Shown here: positions 1 through 11,735 of the stretch, one piece after another
How positions within the stretch are numbered: the stretch's first letter is position 1
Layout of the letters: the number at the start of each line of letters is the position of its first letter
Assembly (NCBI RefSeq): GCF_963678635.1
Contig: NC_087063.1
Location: 23,630,701-23,690,700, forward strand
DNA length: 60,000 nucleotides
Source: Symsagittifera roscoffensis
Taxonomy: Eukaryota; Xenacoelomorpha; Acoela; Convolutidae
Direction of reading: 5' to 3'
The notes under the pieces: generated by a model
Databases searched by the model: none
Told to the model about the DNA's origin: nothing
Seen by the model: the letters and a program-made list of their open reading frames with translations, nothing else
Made by a program: the position numbers and the translations under genes

Positions 1-197
1 TGCACTTTGTCGGCCGACACCTTGTAATTTGCCGAGATGTATTTGACGATCGCAGATTTGCTCGATCCTTTCTGGTCTTTCAGCTCTTTGATTGCCTTTT
101 TGATCATAGACTTGAAAGGTGGGTGCGCTGGTTTGGCTGCTGCCGGCTTTTTGGCGGCCTTGGCAGGGGTAGTTGCCTTCTTAGGAGTAGCAGTCAT
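1..197 (-). CDS. Linker histone H1 family, N-terminal part (cut by window edge)
   Basis: Read on the minus strand from the ATG at 195-197, this gives a lysine/alanine/proline-rich N-terminus followed by the start of the winged-helix H15 domain ([15 protein letters not shown], then [11 protein letters not shown]). H1 binds the nucleosome dyad and linker DNA and compacts chromatin. About 65 codons are visible before the window ends, so the rest of the domain and the tail cannot be seen. A TATA-like box lies about 100 bp upstream at 296-303. The fuller paralog at 11,630-12,001 is nearly identical over the shared part, but has MATSPAKAAKMP where this copy starts [11 protein letters not shown]. 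No other core histone gene was seen nearby, so this is not a standard histone quintet. Whether this copy works is unknown. Confidence 0.8.
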   Translation of the reverse strand, partial: MTATPKKATTPAKAAKKPAAAKPAHPPFKSMIKKAIKELKDQKGSSKSAIVKYISANYKVSADKV

Positions 198-295
198 TTT
201 GTAGAGGTTATGTATTTGTCGAAATTAACGAAATAAAGTCTAAATTGTTTGTAGAGTGAAATTGAGCTGGATTAAAAGTGAACAAAATTGCTCAG

Positions 296-303
296 TATAT
301 ATA
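296..303 (-). promoter_or_regulatory. TATA box of the H1 copy at the left edge
   Basis: TATATATA lies about 100 bp upstream of the H1 ATG at 197. The same box at the same distance precedes the second H1 copy, and the sequence between is strongly conserved. The transcription start is inferred, not seen. Confidence 0.5.
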
Positions 304-1319
304 CATTAGAGCTCAACCGGAACGAAAATTCACAACGGCATTTAAAAGAAACACAAAATAATCAAAATATTTACAGTTTTTGAAAACAGAAGTTCAAATT
401 TACCAACTTTGACATTAGATTTTCAATGTCTGAAAAATGGACGATTTAGATTAAAATAAATTCTATACGACGAAGTAAATATTAGTGGCTTTCGATATGG
501 AGACAGTGGACAAAATAGCCTTCAAACGAAATGAACATCAAAATAATTATCTTTTGGGCTGTTTCAGTCATAATTTGACCTTTAGCGGGGTCTGATTAGG
601 TTCAAAGTTAATATATATGCAGCTGAATTTCCTGAAACTCCGGTGAGGTAAGTTTTTTCCCTAAAAAGATGACTGTGAAAAAGGTACACACGATTTTTAT
701 GATTTAGGCCGATATTTTTTTGACCAAGAAATTGGATAGAATGGACCAGAACAAATTTTTTTGAATTTTTTATCTCAATTTCTCGCTGATGTGCAGACTT
801 CATCAAGAAAAAAACTGAAGAATGCCTGACCCAAATCACGCGTTGACCTCATAAATTTTTCAAATATTTACTGTTTCAAATATTTACAGCCTCCGAAATC
901 TGCCATTTTTTCATAATACTAACTTTTCTGAAAATTCCCAAAACTAAATGGTTTTCCTTTAAGACATCCTAGCTACTAACAATCTATGTGACCCATTTTC
1001 TTGTGCATTAGTCAAAACTTTCATCAAATGTTCAGTAAAACCATCATAGGAATTGACCGAAAGTCGCTATCCTTGAGCTTTTCTTATAATAATCTTACAA
1101 ATTTATAAGCTCTAAGATTATTACAAGATAGGGTCTTTTGTAACAGAAAGTTGTCAGGGTTTTTGATGTGTTTTAGGATGTTGAGCTGTTTGGGGGGTGC
1201 GGCTCATCATTTAATACTCTAGAAAAAAGTTAAGAACTCATGTTTTTTTCCTTTTTGCCGAGATTGGTGGTTCTGTGAATTAGTTTACAGAACTGACAGC
1301 ATTACTGAGTCCCATATCC
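304..1319. other. Non-coding H1 upstream spacer, duplicated at about 12,108-13,154
   Basis: No credible gene is seen. This AT-rich spacer is the upstream flank of H1 and aligns along its length with the spacer of the second unit. Short open frames on the minus strand at 582-839 and 12,386-12,643 are conserved only because the whole segment is duplicated. The second copy carries a small extra segment near 12,961-12,992. Confidence 0.6.
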
Positions 1320-1327
1320 ACCGAGGC

Positions 1328-1536
1328 GGCTCTTTTTCCTTCCCCCCCCCCCCCACCTGCAAAATTTTACTAGTGAAGTTTTGTTCACTTTATCCGAATG
1401 TTACAAAAATTGGCATGCGAGCTAATTAGGCCATGACAAATATTTTTGGTCTTCATAATTAACCTTGTAAAACCCCTCGTTACACCGTAAAATTGACGCT
1501 TATGTGAGGTGGGGGGGGGGGGAAGGAAAAAGAGCC
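1328..1536. mobile_element. hAT-like MITE, 209 bp, with 8-bp target duplication
   Basis: Terminal inverted repeats begin GGCTCTTTTTCC and end GGAAAAAGAGCC, and each continues into a C- or G-tract. It is flanked by ACCGAGGC (1320-1327) and GCCGAGGC (1537-1544), an 8-bp target duplication with one mutated base. The paralogous segment carries the unoccupied site GCCGAGGC at 13,155-13,162. An 8-bp duplication is typical of hAT elements. The element is too short to encode transposase. The facing poly-C and poly-G tracts should pair in a hairpin. Confidence 0.85.
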
Positions 1537-1544
1537 GCCGAGGC

Positions 1545-2036
1545 AGATCGGTTGCTGGCTGAAGACTGATCTTAAGATTTTAAGAATCAGATTTGCCGCA
1601 GAATCCGCAAAATTGCTGCTTTTCTTTGATTTTCTTTGCTGTTTTGGATTCCAAAAACAAATAGCTAATACACTGTACCGCTCAAAATTGCTCCAAAAAC
1701 AGGCGTAATTGCTGAATCCGAAACAGCATTTGCGGATATCGGGACAGTTTGTGGAATCTAGAAACAAACAAAAAGCATGTGGAAAGTGAAGGTGTGCTTT
1801 TGCCGACTCCGAAACTGTAAACGGAATTCTTATTTTGTACGCGGTACTCGCATTGTGTTTGCGGATTCCAGTAATATATGTAGTAGTGTCATTAAAACAG
1901 AACACCAGCGAGTTCAATCTCAATTACTGCAAATTTTTTACTAAACGTTTGATCTCAATTGCTGCCAATTAATCCCAAATGTTCTTTCTTAATTCCTGCG
2001 AACTGAAAAATCTAAGCAAGTTAGTTAATCAGTTCA
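1545..2036. other. Spacer, no gene seen
   Basis: No gene seen. It aligns with 13,163-13,462 up to about 1,845, after which the two copies have unrelated sequence as far as the fold-back element. A minus-strand open frame at 1480-1923 runs through the MITE poly-G and is not credible. Confidence 0.5.
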
Positions 2037-3227
2037 TTGTTCCGACTTTCGATACGAAAAAAAAAACGGAATATTTGTGCTCGGGTGGGTTTTTTTTTCT
2101 TCAGACAAATTTCGACTTTTTAACTAGCCATTTTTGACGGAATTTTTTTTATCATTCAAAAGGTATTGTTGTCTTGAGCTTAAATTTGAAAAGATATTTC
2201 ACCTGTGATCGTTTTTCGTAAAGTTATGAGAGTTTAAAGATTGCCATTTTGACCAATTTGGGACAATTAACGCGCGATATAATTCGCGCTATGAACGCGT
2301 AAGCGGAGATTTAATCCGTCTTATAAATCGTTCCAAATTGGTTGAACGAAGCTTATGTGCCATAATTGATAGGTTACAAGGAACGAAATCTATCTTTTTG
2401 TACTTTATATGGCGTGCGGAGGGATGATTTTCATAAAAAAAATTTCAAATTTTAGAGAAAAAAAATTTTCATTTCATTTTATTTCTTTAAATTTTTTATG
2501 TTATTACTGCCGCTCCATAAACCTTAAAAGGCAGTCGGAACATTCAGGGCTTCGCCCTGATATGAGCATTCTCGTTTCTTTTTAAAAATTAAAATAACTT
2601 CATTCAATATAGCTTTCATCGCAGCTTTGTCAAATTAGAAGAGATAAGAACAAACCAAAACCGTTTGAATCATTTTGATGGTCCTAATACTGCAACAAGA
2701 CTGCTCGTATCAGGGCGAAGCCCTGAATGTTCCGACTACCTTTTAAGGTTTATGGAGCAGTACTAACATTTAAAAAAATCAATGAAATAAATTAAAAGAA
2801 TTTTTTTTTTTCTAAAATGTGAAACTTTTTTATGAAAATCATCCCCCCACACGCCATATAAGGTACAAAAAGATAGATTTCGCTCCTTTTAACAAACCAA
2901 TTATGGCAAATAAGCTTCTTTTAACCAATTTGGAACGATTTCTAAGACGGATTAAGTCTCCGCTTACGCGTTAACAGCGCGAAATATATCGCACTTTAAT
3001 TGTCCCAAATTGGCCAAAATGGCAATCTTTAAACCCCCGTAACTTTACAAAAAAGATCACAGGTAAAATATCTTTTCATATTTGAGCTCAAGACAACAAT
3101 ACCTTTCGAATGATGTAAAAAATTTTTTTCAAAAACGGCTAGCTAAAAAGTCGAAATTTGTCTGAAGAAAAAAAAACCCACCCCGAGCACAAATATTCCG
3201 TTACTTTCGTATCGAAAGTCGGAACAA
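2037..3227. mobile_element. Fold-back element with arms of about 530 bp
   Basis: The left arm (about 2037-2590) begins TTGTTCCGACTTTCG. The right arm (about 2697-3227) is its inverted copy, ending CGAAAGTCGGAACAA, with a spacer of about 100 bp. Matching inverted landmarks include TAACGCG...AAGCGG inside the arms and the motif CAGGGCTTCGCCCTG. No transposase frame is seen. Related arms lie at 13,597-14,280, 33,265-33,785 and 34,409-34,635, so this is a dispersed family. The superfamily is unknown and no clear target duplication was found. Confidence 0.75.
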
Positions 3228-5640
3228 CAACATTAGGTCAGTGTTCAGATTTGAACTGATAGTTTGAGTTTGAATCGTATGTGCAAATAATGCAACAAAA
3301 TTGTACCGGTTGAAACATTCGAAATTGCTGATATTGAGTTCTTAAATCAAGCAGTTTCTTTTGTCACATCCAAAAAAAGTTTACAGGCTGGCATAAATTT
3401 AAAAAGAACTCTCTATAAAATAAAAACAATACGGCTAATTGGAAAGCACAAGAAACAAGGTAAATAGATTGAAATTAGACAGAGCTTGCCAAGTCTATTT
3501 GTTGATGTCACTGAGTAAACTCGGCCATGCTAAAGAAGATTATCCATCTCGCATGCATTTATTGTGCTTTTGAGGATTTCTCTGTGCACGTTGCGCATGA
3601 GCGAAATGATCCGAGTGTCCAGCTCACTTTCGCTTTTTTGCTGGCATCCCACTTTTCATCCTGCAAAAAACGAAAGATTAATGGCTTCTGAAAAGTCTCG
3701 AGGTTTTTCTGTTCAAAAAACTAACAGCCTCCTGTGGATGACAAACCAATGACATTTCTGGTTACTAGTATTGCTGGAACCAAATTGAATGTGGGCTCTA
3801 GTTTTTTCTGATCCAGACAACGCATCTTTCTTGCCGAAAAGACCTAAAAATTGGCTAATTTGGGCAATATTACTCGCAAGATTGCAGCTAATTTCATTCT
3901 AAAATCCAAACACAAGGAATCAAGTGAAACTTTCTGTGAGAAAAATCACAATTGAAAGGTAAAAGAAAAAACCATGAAATCTTTTTGAACAAGCTCAAAA
4001 CAACAGCAAGTCCTCCCAGCGTATTTCACGTTTTTATTAGAAGTCATTCAGCAAAAGCATGTTTCATCGTGCAATCGAATTCCAAATAGTAGATGCGGAA
4101 GTTTTCTTCAGCTAGCAAGATCCTAGCTAGTCCTAGCTATCCTAATCTTTCCAAGCTCAGAAAGTTCAGATCATTTGATGTTTCATGTCCCACAGTACCC
4201 TGGAGCTCGCTGACGAAACGAAATTTGCATTGGGACTCAAAAAGGCTCAATGATAATGACGATCTGGTTTTGTTTTTACTTTCCGAGCATGTTCAAAAAG
4301 ACCATTGACTCCCGTGTGCTGCTCTTTTTTTCCTGCTGATTACGGAAGAATCTTTGTGTGTTTGGAGCTTTTTGATGTTCCATGCTGCCTTTTTTGTCAG
4401 TTTTTCTTACTTGTCTGTCGCTAAAGATGGCGCTTCCGGGCAATCAGACTATTTATTCATTACACACCAATCGCAAATCATTGATGCAGCTACTAAAATT
4501 CCCAGCTGGAAGTTGTTGCATTAGCGTGAATTTGTTTGTTCACCCAAAAAGTTCTAAATATAATGACAGGTCTAACGAAAGACTGAATTGAAATGATATA
4601 TCAATTAACTAGATGACAAACTGCTTAGTTCTATGACTGAATGACTGCAGTCTTGGTTGAATTGACCAATGACGTTTTCCCTGATGCAAAAATTGCTTCA
4701 ACGATAAGGATTTTTATGGACTGCGTCACTGATCTGGACCGCAAAAATTGAAGTTGTTCAAACAAAAAGAGTGGAAAATTTATAAGCTATTGATGGACTC
4801 TTGATGATCCAATGATGATCCAATGAAATTTGGCTTTATCGATCAAGTTGTGTTTGCTGAGTATTTGAGTGCGCTTAAATTTTGATGCGAGCATATGGCC
4901 GCTAGATCTAAAACTTAAATCAGCTTCCATCTTCACTCTTGTATCAACTTCTTTACTCAAGTAAAATGACGAAAACTGAAAGCTCATACTCTGTACAATC
5001 CATCTCTCCATCTACGTTTGCAGTTACTTCCAAAACCCCTGTGCCTCTGTCATCACATGGCTCAGCAGATACAGCAATATTATATGCACTGTCGACATCA
5101 GTAATTCCTTTTGGAGCACCCTGCAACCATTCGTTTCTCCGATGCAGGGCTACTCAGTACTTATTCGTGAATACCGACGCCACCGACATTTGGGCTTGTA
5201 TAGCCCTCTATGAGAGGTTCATTCGGCACCCTCCCTAATTCAAATTCAGGCCGTACCTCAACTTTACCAGCCAAATCTTTGCTACATAGATTGGTACATT
5301 TCGGCACCACCACATCCAAAACGGGCCATTTCCTAATTATCGTGAAGTTGAAAAAATGCATGCCGAAAAGTACAAGGAGAAACATCTGGAGAACACATTG
5401 TACCTCAGGGCAACAATATCGCCTAAAGACAGCACGGAACCTAAAAGCACGAGTCGGGAGATCTTTGTTCCACAAATAGACTGTCAGCCGCAAAAATGAT
5501 GTAGAGTCAGGCAATGCAGGCGATAGTTAGCATTATGGTGCATGTTGTTGTCCAAGAATGTGTCATTTTTGGGTCTAAAATGATGAAGACGAAGCATCGG
5601 AGCTGAGCATAGAACAGACAGCCTGTAATTAAAATTTGTC
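3228..5640 (+). repeat. Array module A, copy 1
   Basis: This module is homologous throughout to 14,280-16,690 and in part to 10,658-11,735 and 19,101-20,765. Landmarks in order are TGAGGATTTCTCTG near 3570, GGCTTCTGAAAAGTCTCGAG near 3680, a CCATGAAATC segment near 3973, a CCTGGAGCTCGCTGACGAAA segment near 4200, and the conserved minus-strand frame near 4953-5124. Several plus-strand open frames of 60-100 codons (4093-4308, 4382-4591, 4939-5238) are broken remnants. The product is unrecognised. Confidence 0.7.
4953..5124 (-). pseudogene. Relic of array-encoded acidic protein segment, module A copy 1
   Basis: Reading the minus strand gives about 55 open codons that include VLEVTANVDGEMDCTEYEL and end ...VILLE-stop at 4953-4955. 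Against the module B copy at 17,585-17,809 I counted differences in 49 aligned codons: 11 at position 1, 4 at position 2 and 14 at position 3. That is the pattern of past selection on this strand and frame. Upstream (just above 5,124) a one-base deletion relative to module B breaks the frame. The sequence is acidic and I recognise no domain. The parent gene and its function are unknown. Confidence 0.5.
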
Positions 5641-7250
5641 TCAAAATTTCAATCGGTGAGTTCAGCACAGCTTGAGTTTTTATTAGTCACCGGCTCGATT
5701 CACCGAAAAGTTTCTGCTCATATTGTCGTGTGACGTTCATAAATTTTTCGAAGTCAACGGTTTGAATCACAGAAAAAATCTTGCCCAAAACTCCCTGTGC
5801 TGGTTTTACATGAGCGAAGTGATCCATTGTCTAGCTCATGTTCGTTTTTTTTCTGGCAACATATCCCATGTTTCATCCAGCAAAGAACGCCAAGATTAAT
5901 GGCTTCTAGAAAATCTCTTGTTTTTTCTGTTCAAAAAACTAACATCACACTATGGGCGACAAACCAATAGCTTTTCTGGTTACTGTAATAGCTGGAACCA
6001 AAATGAGCGTTTGATCTAGTTTTTTTTCTGGTCAAGCCAACGCATCTTTTTGGCCAAAAAGACCTAAAAATTGGCTAATTTGGGTTATCTCACTCTGAAG
6101 ATTGCAGCTAATTTCAATTTTTAATCCAAACAGAAGGAATGAAATGAAATTGTCTTTGAAAAAAAATCACAGTTGAAAGGAAAAACAAAAAACCATGAAA
6201 TCATTTTTAGCTAGCTTCGCAACAAGAGCAAGTCTTCCGAGCGTATTTCACTTTTTATTAGAAGTAATTCAGCAAAAGCATGTTTCATCGTGCAATCGAT
6301 TTCCAAATAGTTCATTTTATGTCGGAATGACTTTAGTCTTGGTTTAATTGTCTAATGGCCTACTCGCTGATGCGAGACTTGCTTCACTGATAAAAATTTT
6401 TATGTACTGCTTCACTGGTATGGACCGCAAATATTGAAGTGCTTCAAACAAAAAAATGGAAGATTTCCAAGCCCTTGATAGACTCTAAGTTTGATGATCG
6501 AATTAAAACTGTATTTGAGTGCACTTCAGTTTTCATCTTCATTTTAGTAACAACTTCTTTGCTCAAGTAAAATATCGAAAACTGAAAGCTCATTTTCTGC
6601 GCTTTCCAGCTCTCCATCAACGTTTGCAGTGCCTTCCAACACCCATGTGCCTCTGTCATCACTCGCCTCAGCGGGGACAGCAACCTTATACGCACTGTTG
6701 TCATCGGTAACCTCCTTTGGAGCACCCTCGCAATCAATCGTTTCTCCGATGCAGGCGCTACTCAGTTTTTATTCGCAAGTATCGATGCCACCGGCATATG
6801 GGCTAGTATACCCATCTCCATAACGTTCATTCGACACACTCCTTTTTTCAAATTCACGCTTTACTTCAATATTACTAGCCAAATTTTTGCTACATAAATT
6901 CCTTTAATTCGGCATCACTATAACCAAATTCTCCATGGACGTCGGCATTTCCTGTTAATCGTGAAGTTGAAAAAACCCATGATGGAAAATTTAAAGAGAA
7001 AATTCTGGAGAATACAATGTCCCCCGGGTAACAATATCTTTTAAATAGAGCACGGAACATGGAAGTACGAGGCGAGAGATCTTTGTTCCAAAATTGGACT
7101 GTCAGCCGCAAAAGGGATGTAGAGTCAGAGAACGCAAGGCGATAGTTAGCATTACCAGGCATGCTGTTGTCCCAGCATTTGTCAATTTTAAGGGCAAAAG
7201 CGATGAAGACGAAACTCCGGAGCTGAGCATGGAACAGACAGCCTGTAATT
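5641..7250 (+). repeat. Array module B, copy 1
   Basis: The module starts with a boundary motif (GTGAGTTCAGCACAGCTT near 5655, then GGCTCGATTCACCGAAAAG) that recurs at the head of most modules. It aligns with 16,691-18,290 and, from about 6,180, almost base for base with 8,419-9,490. Plus-strand frames are short and interrupted. The minus-strand frame (6544-6777) is the best preserved part. Confidence 0.7.
6544..6777 (-). pseudogene. Array-encoded acidic segment, module B copy 1
   Basis: About 77 open minus-strand codons run between a stop just above the start and the stop at 6544-6546. They read SSACIGET, then GAPKEVTDDNSAYKVAV, PAEASDDRGTWVLEG, TANVDGELESAENELSVF and ILLEQRSCY. There is no in-frame ATG, so it must have been an internal or 3' exon, or it is decayed. 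Module A copies share GAPKG, SAYNIAV, DDRG, LEVTANVDGE and ELSVF. There is no recognisable domain. The count of charged residues gives a clear acidic bias. Confidence 0.5.
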
Positions 7251-8418
7251 AAAATTTGTCTCAAAATTTCAATCGGTGAGTTCAGCACAGCTTAAGTTTT
7301 CATTAGTCACCGGCTCGATTCACCGAAAAGTTTCTGCTCATATTGTCTTGTGACGTTCATAAATTTTTCGAAGTCAACGGTTTGAATCACAGAAAAAATC
7401 TTGCCCACAACTCCCTGTGCTGGTTTTACATGAGCGAAATGATCCATTGTCCAGCTCATGTTCGTTTTTTTGCTGGCAACATATCCCATGTTTCATCCAG
7501 CAAAGAACGCCAAGATTGATGGCTTCTAGAAAATCTCTTGTTTTTTTTGTTCAAAAAACTAACATCACACAGCCTGTTTTTGACTTTTTAAACAAAATTT
7601 CATTTAGTGAGTTTAGCGCAGCTTAAAACTTTAGTAGTCATCGGCTCGATTCACCGAAAAGCTTCTGCTCATTATTTCCTGCGACTATCATAAATGTTTA
7701 GTAGTTTGCTTTTTTCCGGCAATATTTCCCATTTTCCCATTTTTTATCCAGCAACGAACGCCAAAATTAGTGGCTTCTAAAAAACTTCGAGAAATTTAGC
7801 AGCACACTGTGGATGACAAACCAATGGCCTTTTTGGTTATTGATGTTGCTGGAACCAAATTGAATGTTTGTTCTAGTTTTTTTTCTGATCAAGCCAACTC
7901 ATTTTTGTGTCGGGAAGGACCTAAATTTTGACTAATTTGGGTAAGATCACTCAGAAGATTGCAGCTAACTCCTTCTAAAATCTAAACACAATGAACCCAG
8001 TTAAAATTTTTTTTAAAGAAAAAATCACAATAAAAAGTAGTAATTAAATACCGTGAAGTCTTTTTTCAGCATGCTAAAGAACGAAAGCAAGCGAGTCAGA
8101 GTAAATTTCACTTTGGTGCTGGAAGCTCTTCAGCAAATGCCTTATTTTTATCGTGCAATCGAGTTCCAAATCAAATCAAATACAAAAACCGATAAGTTAT
8201 GCAACGTTTTTTTTATGGAATCATTTTCTCGCGTCGCCTAAAGATTTTTGGTCTAGCTGAGTGAACCAAATCAATATGTTAGTCAAATCAATATAATGTT
8301 TTGTGCAGACCCGCACTTCAATCAACAAACCTGAAGTTGACGAAGCGCTGTCTCCCATTTGAGCTGGCAATGATTATACTTTTGACTACCAATCCTGCGT
8401 TTGAGACAGGCAAGCTAG
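7251..8418 (+). repeat. Array module C, copy 1, with a partial B-type head
   Basis: A short B-like head (7,251-7,590) is followed by the C-type module, whose boundary motif reads GTGAGTTTAGCGCAGCTT near 7,608. Module C ends with the stretch GTTTGAGACAGGCAAGCT near 8,400. Its most coherent reading frame is at 8,053-8,241 on the plus strand. Confidence 0.65.
8053..8241 (+). pseudogene. Module C conserved short frame, copy 1
   Basis: The open frame starts at GTG (the first ATG is codon 7) and begins VKSFFSMLKNESKRVRVNF, followed by LVLEALQQMP and SFSRVA-stop. The copies at 10,293-10,481 and 18,759-18,944 keep the start region and the last nine codons, although indels change the middle of the 18.8-kb copy. 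Module A/B relatives start at a true ATG with MKSFLAS and share FLLE.IQQ and SSCNR.PN. The product is not recognised. It is probably a relic of the array gene. Confidence 0.3.
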
Positions 8419-10657
8419 GAAAAACAAAAAACCATGAAATCATTTTTAGCTAGCTTCGCAACAAGAGCAAGTCTTCCGAGCGTATTTCACTTTTTATTAG
8501 AAGTAATTCAGCAAAAGCATGTTTCATCGTGCAATCGATTTCCAAATAGTTCATTTTATGTCGGAATGACTTTAGTCTTGGTTTAATTGTCTAATGGCCT
8601 ACTCGCTGATGCGAGACTTGCTTCACTGATAAAAATTTTTATGTACTGCTTCACTGGTATGGACCGCAAATATTGAAGTGCTTCAAACAAAAAATTGGAA
8701 GATTTCCAAGCCCTTGATAGACTCTAAGTTTGATGATCGAATTAAAACTGTATTTGAGTGCACTTCAGTTTTCATCTTCATTTTAGTAACAACTTCTTTG
8801 CTCAAGTAAAATATCGAAAACTGAAAGCTCATTTTCTGCGCTTTCCAGCTCTCCATCAACGTTTGCAGTGCCTTCCAACACCCATGTGCCTCTGTCATCA
8901 CTCGCCTCAGCGGGGACAGCAACCTTATACGCACTGTTGTCATCGGTAACCTCCTTTGGAGCACCCTCGCAATCAATCGTTTCTCCGATGCAGGCGCTAC
9001 TCAGTTTTTATTCGCAAGTATCGATGCCACCGGCATATGGGCTAGTATACCCATCTCCATAACGTTCATTCGACACACTCCTTTTTTCAAATTCACGCTT
9101 TACTTCAATATTACTAGCCAAATTTTTGCTACATAAATTCCTTTAATTCGGCATCACTATAACCAAATTCTCCATGGACGTCGGCATTTCCTGTTAATCG
9201 TGAAGTTGAAAAAACCCATGATGGAAAATTTAAAGGGAAAATTCTGGAGAATACAATGTCCCCCGGGTAACAATGTCTTTTAAATAGAGCACGGAACATG
9301 GAAGTACGAGGCGAGAGATCTTTGTTCCAAAATTGGACTGTCAGCCGCAAAAGGGATGTAGAGTCAGAGAACGCAAGGCGATAGTTAGCATTACCAGGCA
9401 TGCTGTTGTCCCAGCATTTGTCAATTTTAAGGGCAAAAGCGATGAAGACGAAACTCCGGAGCTGAGCATGGAACAGACAGCCTGTAATTAAAATTTGTCT
9501 CAAAATTTCAATCGGTGAGTTCAGCACAGCTTAAGTTTTCATTAGTCACCGGCTCGATTCACCGAAAAGTTTCTGCTCATATTGTCTTGTGACGTTCATA
9601 AATTTTTCGAAGTCAACGGTTTGAATCACAGAAAAAATCTTGCCCACAACTCCCTGTGCTGGTTTTACATGAGCGAAATGATCCATTGTCCAGCTCATGT
9701 TCGTTTTTTTGCTGGCAACATATCCCATGTTTCATCCAGCAAAGAACGCCAAGATTGATGGCTTCTAGAAAATCTCTTGTTTTTTTTTGTTCAAAAAACT
9801 AACATCACACAGCCTGTTTTTGACTTTTTAAACAAAATTTCATTTAGTGAGTTTAGCGCAGCTTAAAACTTTAGTAGTCATCGGCTCGATTCACCGAAAA
9901 GCTTCTGCTCATTATTTCCTGCGACTATCATAAATGTTTAGTAGTTTGCTTTTTTCCGGCAATATTTCCCATTTTCCCATTTTTTATCCAGCAACGAACG
10001 CCAAAATTAGTGGCTTCTAAAAAACTTCGAGAAATTTAGCAGCACACTGTGGATGACAAACCAATGGCCTTTTTGGTTATTGATGTAGCTGGAACCAAAT
10101 TGAATGTTTGTTCTAGTTTTTTTTCTGATCAAGCCAACTCATTTTTGTGTCGGGAAGGACCTAAATTTTGACTAATTTGGGTAAGATCACTCAGAAGATT
10201 GCAGCTAACTCCTTCTAAAATCTAAACACAATGAACCCAGTTAAAATTTTTTTTAAAGAAAAAATCACAATAAAAAGTAGTAATTAAATACCGTGAAGTC
10301 TTTTTTCAGCATGCTAAAGAACGAAAGCAAGCGAGTCAGAGTAAATTTCACTTTGGTGCTGGAAGCTCTTCAGCAAATGCCTTATTTTTATCGTGCAATC
10401 GAGTTCCAAATCAAATCAAATACAAAAACCGATAAGTTATGCAACGTTTTTTTTATGGAATCATTTTCTCGCGTCGCCTAAAGATTTCTAGTCTAGCTGA
10501 GTGAACCAAATCAATATGTTAGTCAAATCAATATAATGTTTTGTGCAGACCCGCACTTCAATCAACAAACCTGAAGTTGACGAAGCGCTGTCTCCCATTT
10601 GAGCTGGCAATGATTATACTTTTGACTACCAATCCTGCGTTTGAGACAGGCAAGCTA
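8419..10657 (+). repeat. 2.24-kb tandem duplication, right copy (modules B+C)
   Basis: This is the second copy of 6,179-8,418. The right boundary is where the first copy's junction sequence would restart. Here the sequence instead continues into AAGAATGGGATGAATGTACC of module A copy 2. The relic at 8,783-9,016 (minus) repeats 6,544-6,777, and 10,293-10,481 (plus) repeats 8,053-8,241. Confidence 0.85.
8783..9016 (-). pseudogene. Array-encoded acidic segment, module B copy 2
   Basis: This is the same open frame as at 6544-6777, carried by the tandem duplication: GAPKEVTDDNSAYKVAV, DDRGTWVLEG, ending EQRSCY-stop. It adds no independent evidence of selection. Confidence 0.45.
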
Positions 10658-11735
10658 AGAATGGGATGAATGTACCAACCAAGAAGTTGTTCAGGCGGTG
10701 CGATCCAGACAAGTGCGCAGCGCTTTGCTCGCCAGATTTAGCGCGCATTGATTTTTGTTCATCAGATGACGGCATGAGCTATTGACTTTTATTTAAAACA
10801 AAATTAAGGAACCCATGATCAGAAGGTTCAGATCACCTGATATTTCATGTCTCACATTACCCTGGAGCTCGCTGACGAAACAAACTTTGCATTGGGACTC
10901 AAAAAGGCTCAATGATAATGACGATCTGGTTTTGTTTTTACTTTCCGAGCATGTTCAAAAAGACCATTGACTCCCTGTGCAGACGTCTGGGGATGAACGT
11001 TAGCTGTTTTTTTTTCCTGCTGATTACGGAAGAATCTTTGTGTGTTTGGAGCTTTTTGATGTTCCATGCTGCCTTTTTGTCTGTTTTCCTTACTTGTCTG
11101 TCGCTAAAGATGGCGTTTCCGGGCAATCAGACTATTTTTTCATTACACACCAATCGCAAATCATTGATGCAGCTACTAAAATGCCCAGCTGGAAGTTGTT
11201 GCATTAGCGTGAATTTGTTTGTTCACCCAAAAAATTCTAAATATAATGACAGGTCTAACGAAAGACTGAATTGAAATGATATATCAATTAACTAGATGAC
11301 AAACTGCTTAGTTCTATGACTGAATGACTGCAGTCTTGGTTGAAGTGACCAATGACGTTTTCCCTGATGCAAAAATTGCTTCAACGATAAGGATTGTTAT
11401 GGACTGCGTCACTGATCTGGACCGCAAAAATTGAAGTGGTTCAAACAAAAAGAGTGGAAAATTTATAAGCTATTGATGGACTCTAATCTTGATGACCCAA
11501 TGAAATTTGACTTTATCGATCAATATGTATTTGCTGATTATTTGAGTTCGCTTAAAATTTGATGAGAGCATATGGCCGCTAGATCTAAAACTTATATCAG
11601 CTTCCATCTTCACTCTTGTATCAACTTCTTTATTCAAGTAAAAAGCCGAAAACTGAAAGCTCATAATCTGTGCAATCCATCTCTCCATCAACGTTTGCAG
11701 TTACTTCCAAAGCCCCTATGCCTCTTTCATCGAAG
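10658..11735 (+). repeat. Array module A, copy 2, ending in H1 sequence
   Basis: The left part (GATGAATGTACCAACCAAG near 10,665, then GATCCAGACAAGTGCGCAGCG) matches 19,118, 24,868 and, more distantly, 30,640. The middle matches module A copies 1 and 3. At about 11,735 homology to the module stops and H1 coding sequence begins. Confidence 0.7.

Larger units (their letters stand above)
6179..8418 (+). repeat. 2.24-kb tandem duplication, left copy (modules B+C)
   Basis: Every feature in this block recurs 2,239-2,240 bp further on at 8,419-10,657 with only scattered base changes. The junction GCAAGCTAGG-AAAAAC at about 8,418 marks where the second copy begins. The near identity points to a recent tandem duplication by unequal exchange, or to collapse/expansion in assembly. 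Confidence 0.85.

Noticed and set aside
4939-5238. Plus-strand 99-codon frame in module A, also at 15,980-16,303
   Set aside because: Codon-position differences against module B are 3/11/14 in this frame, an order not expected for a gene. The minus frame explains them better.
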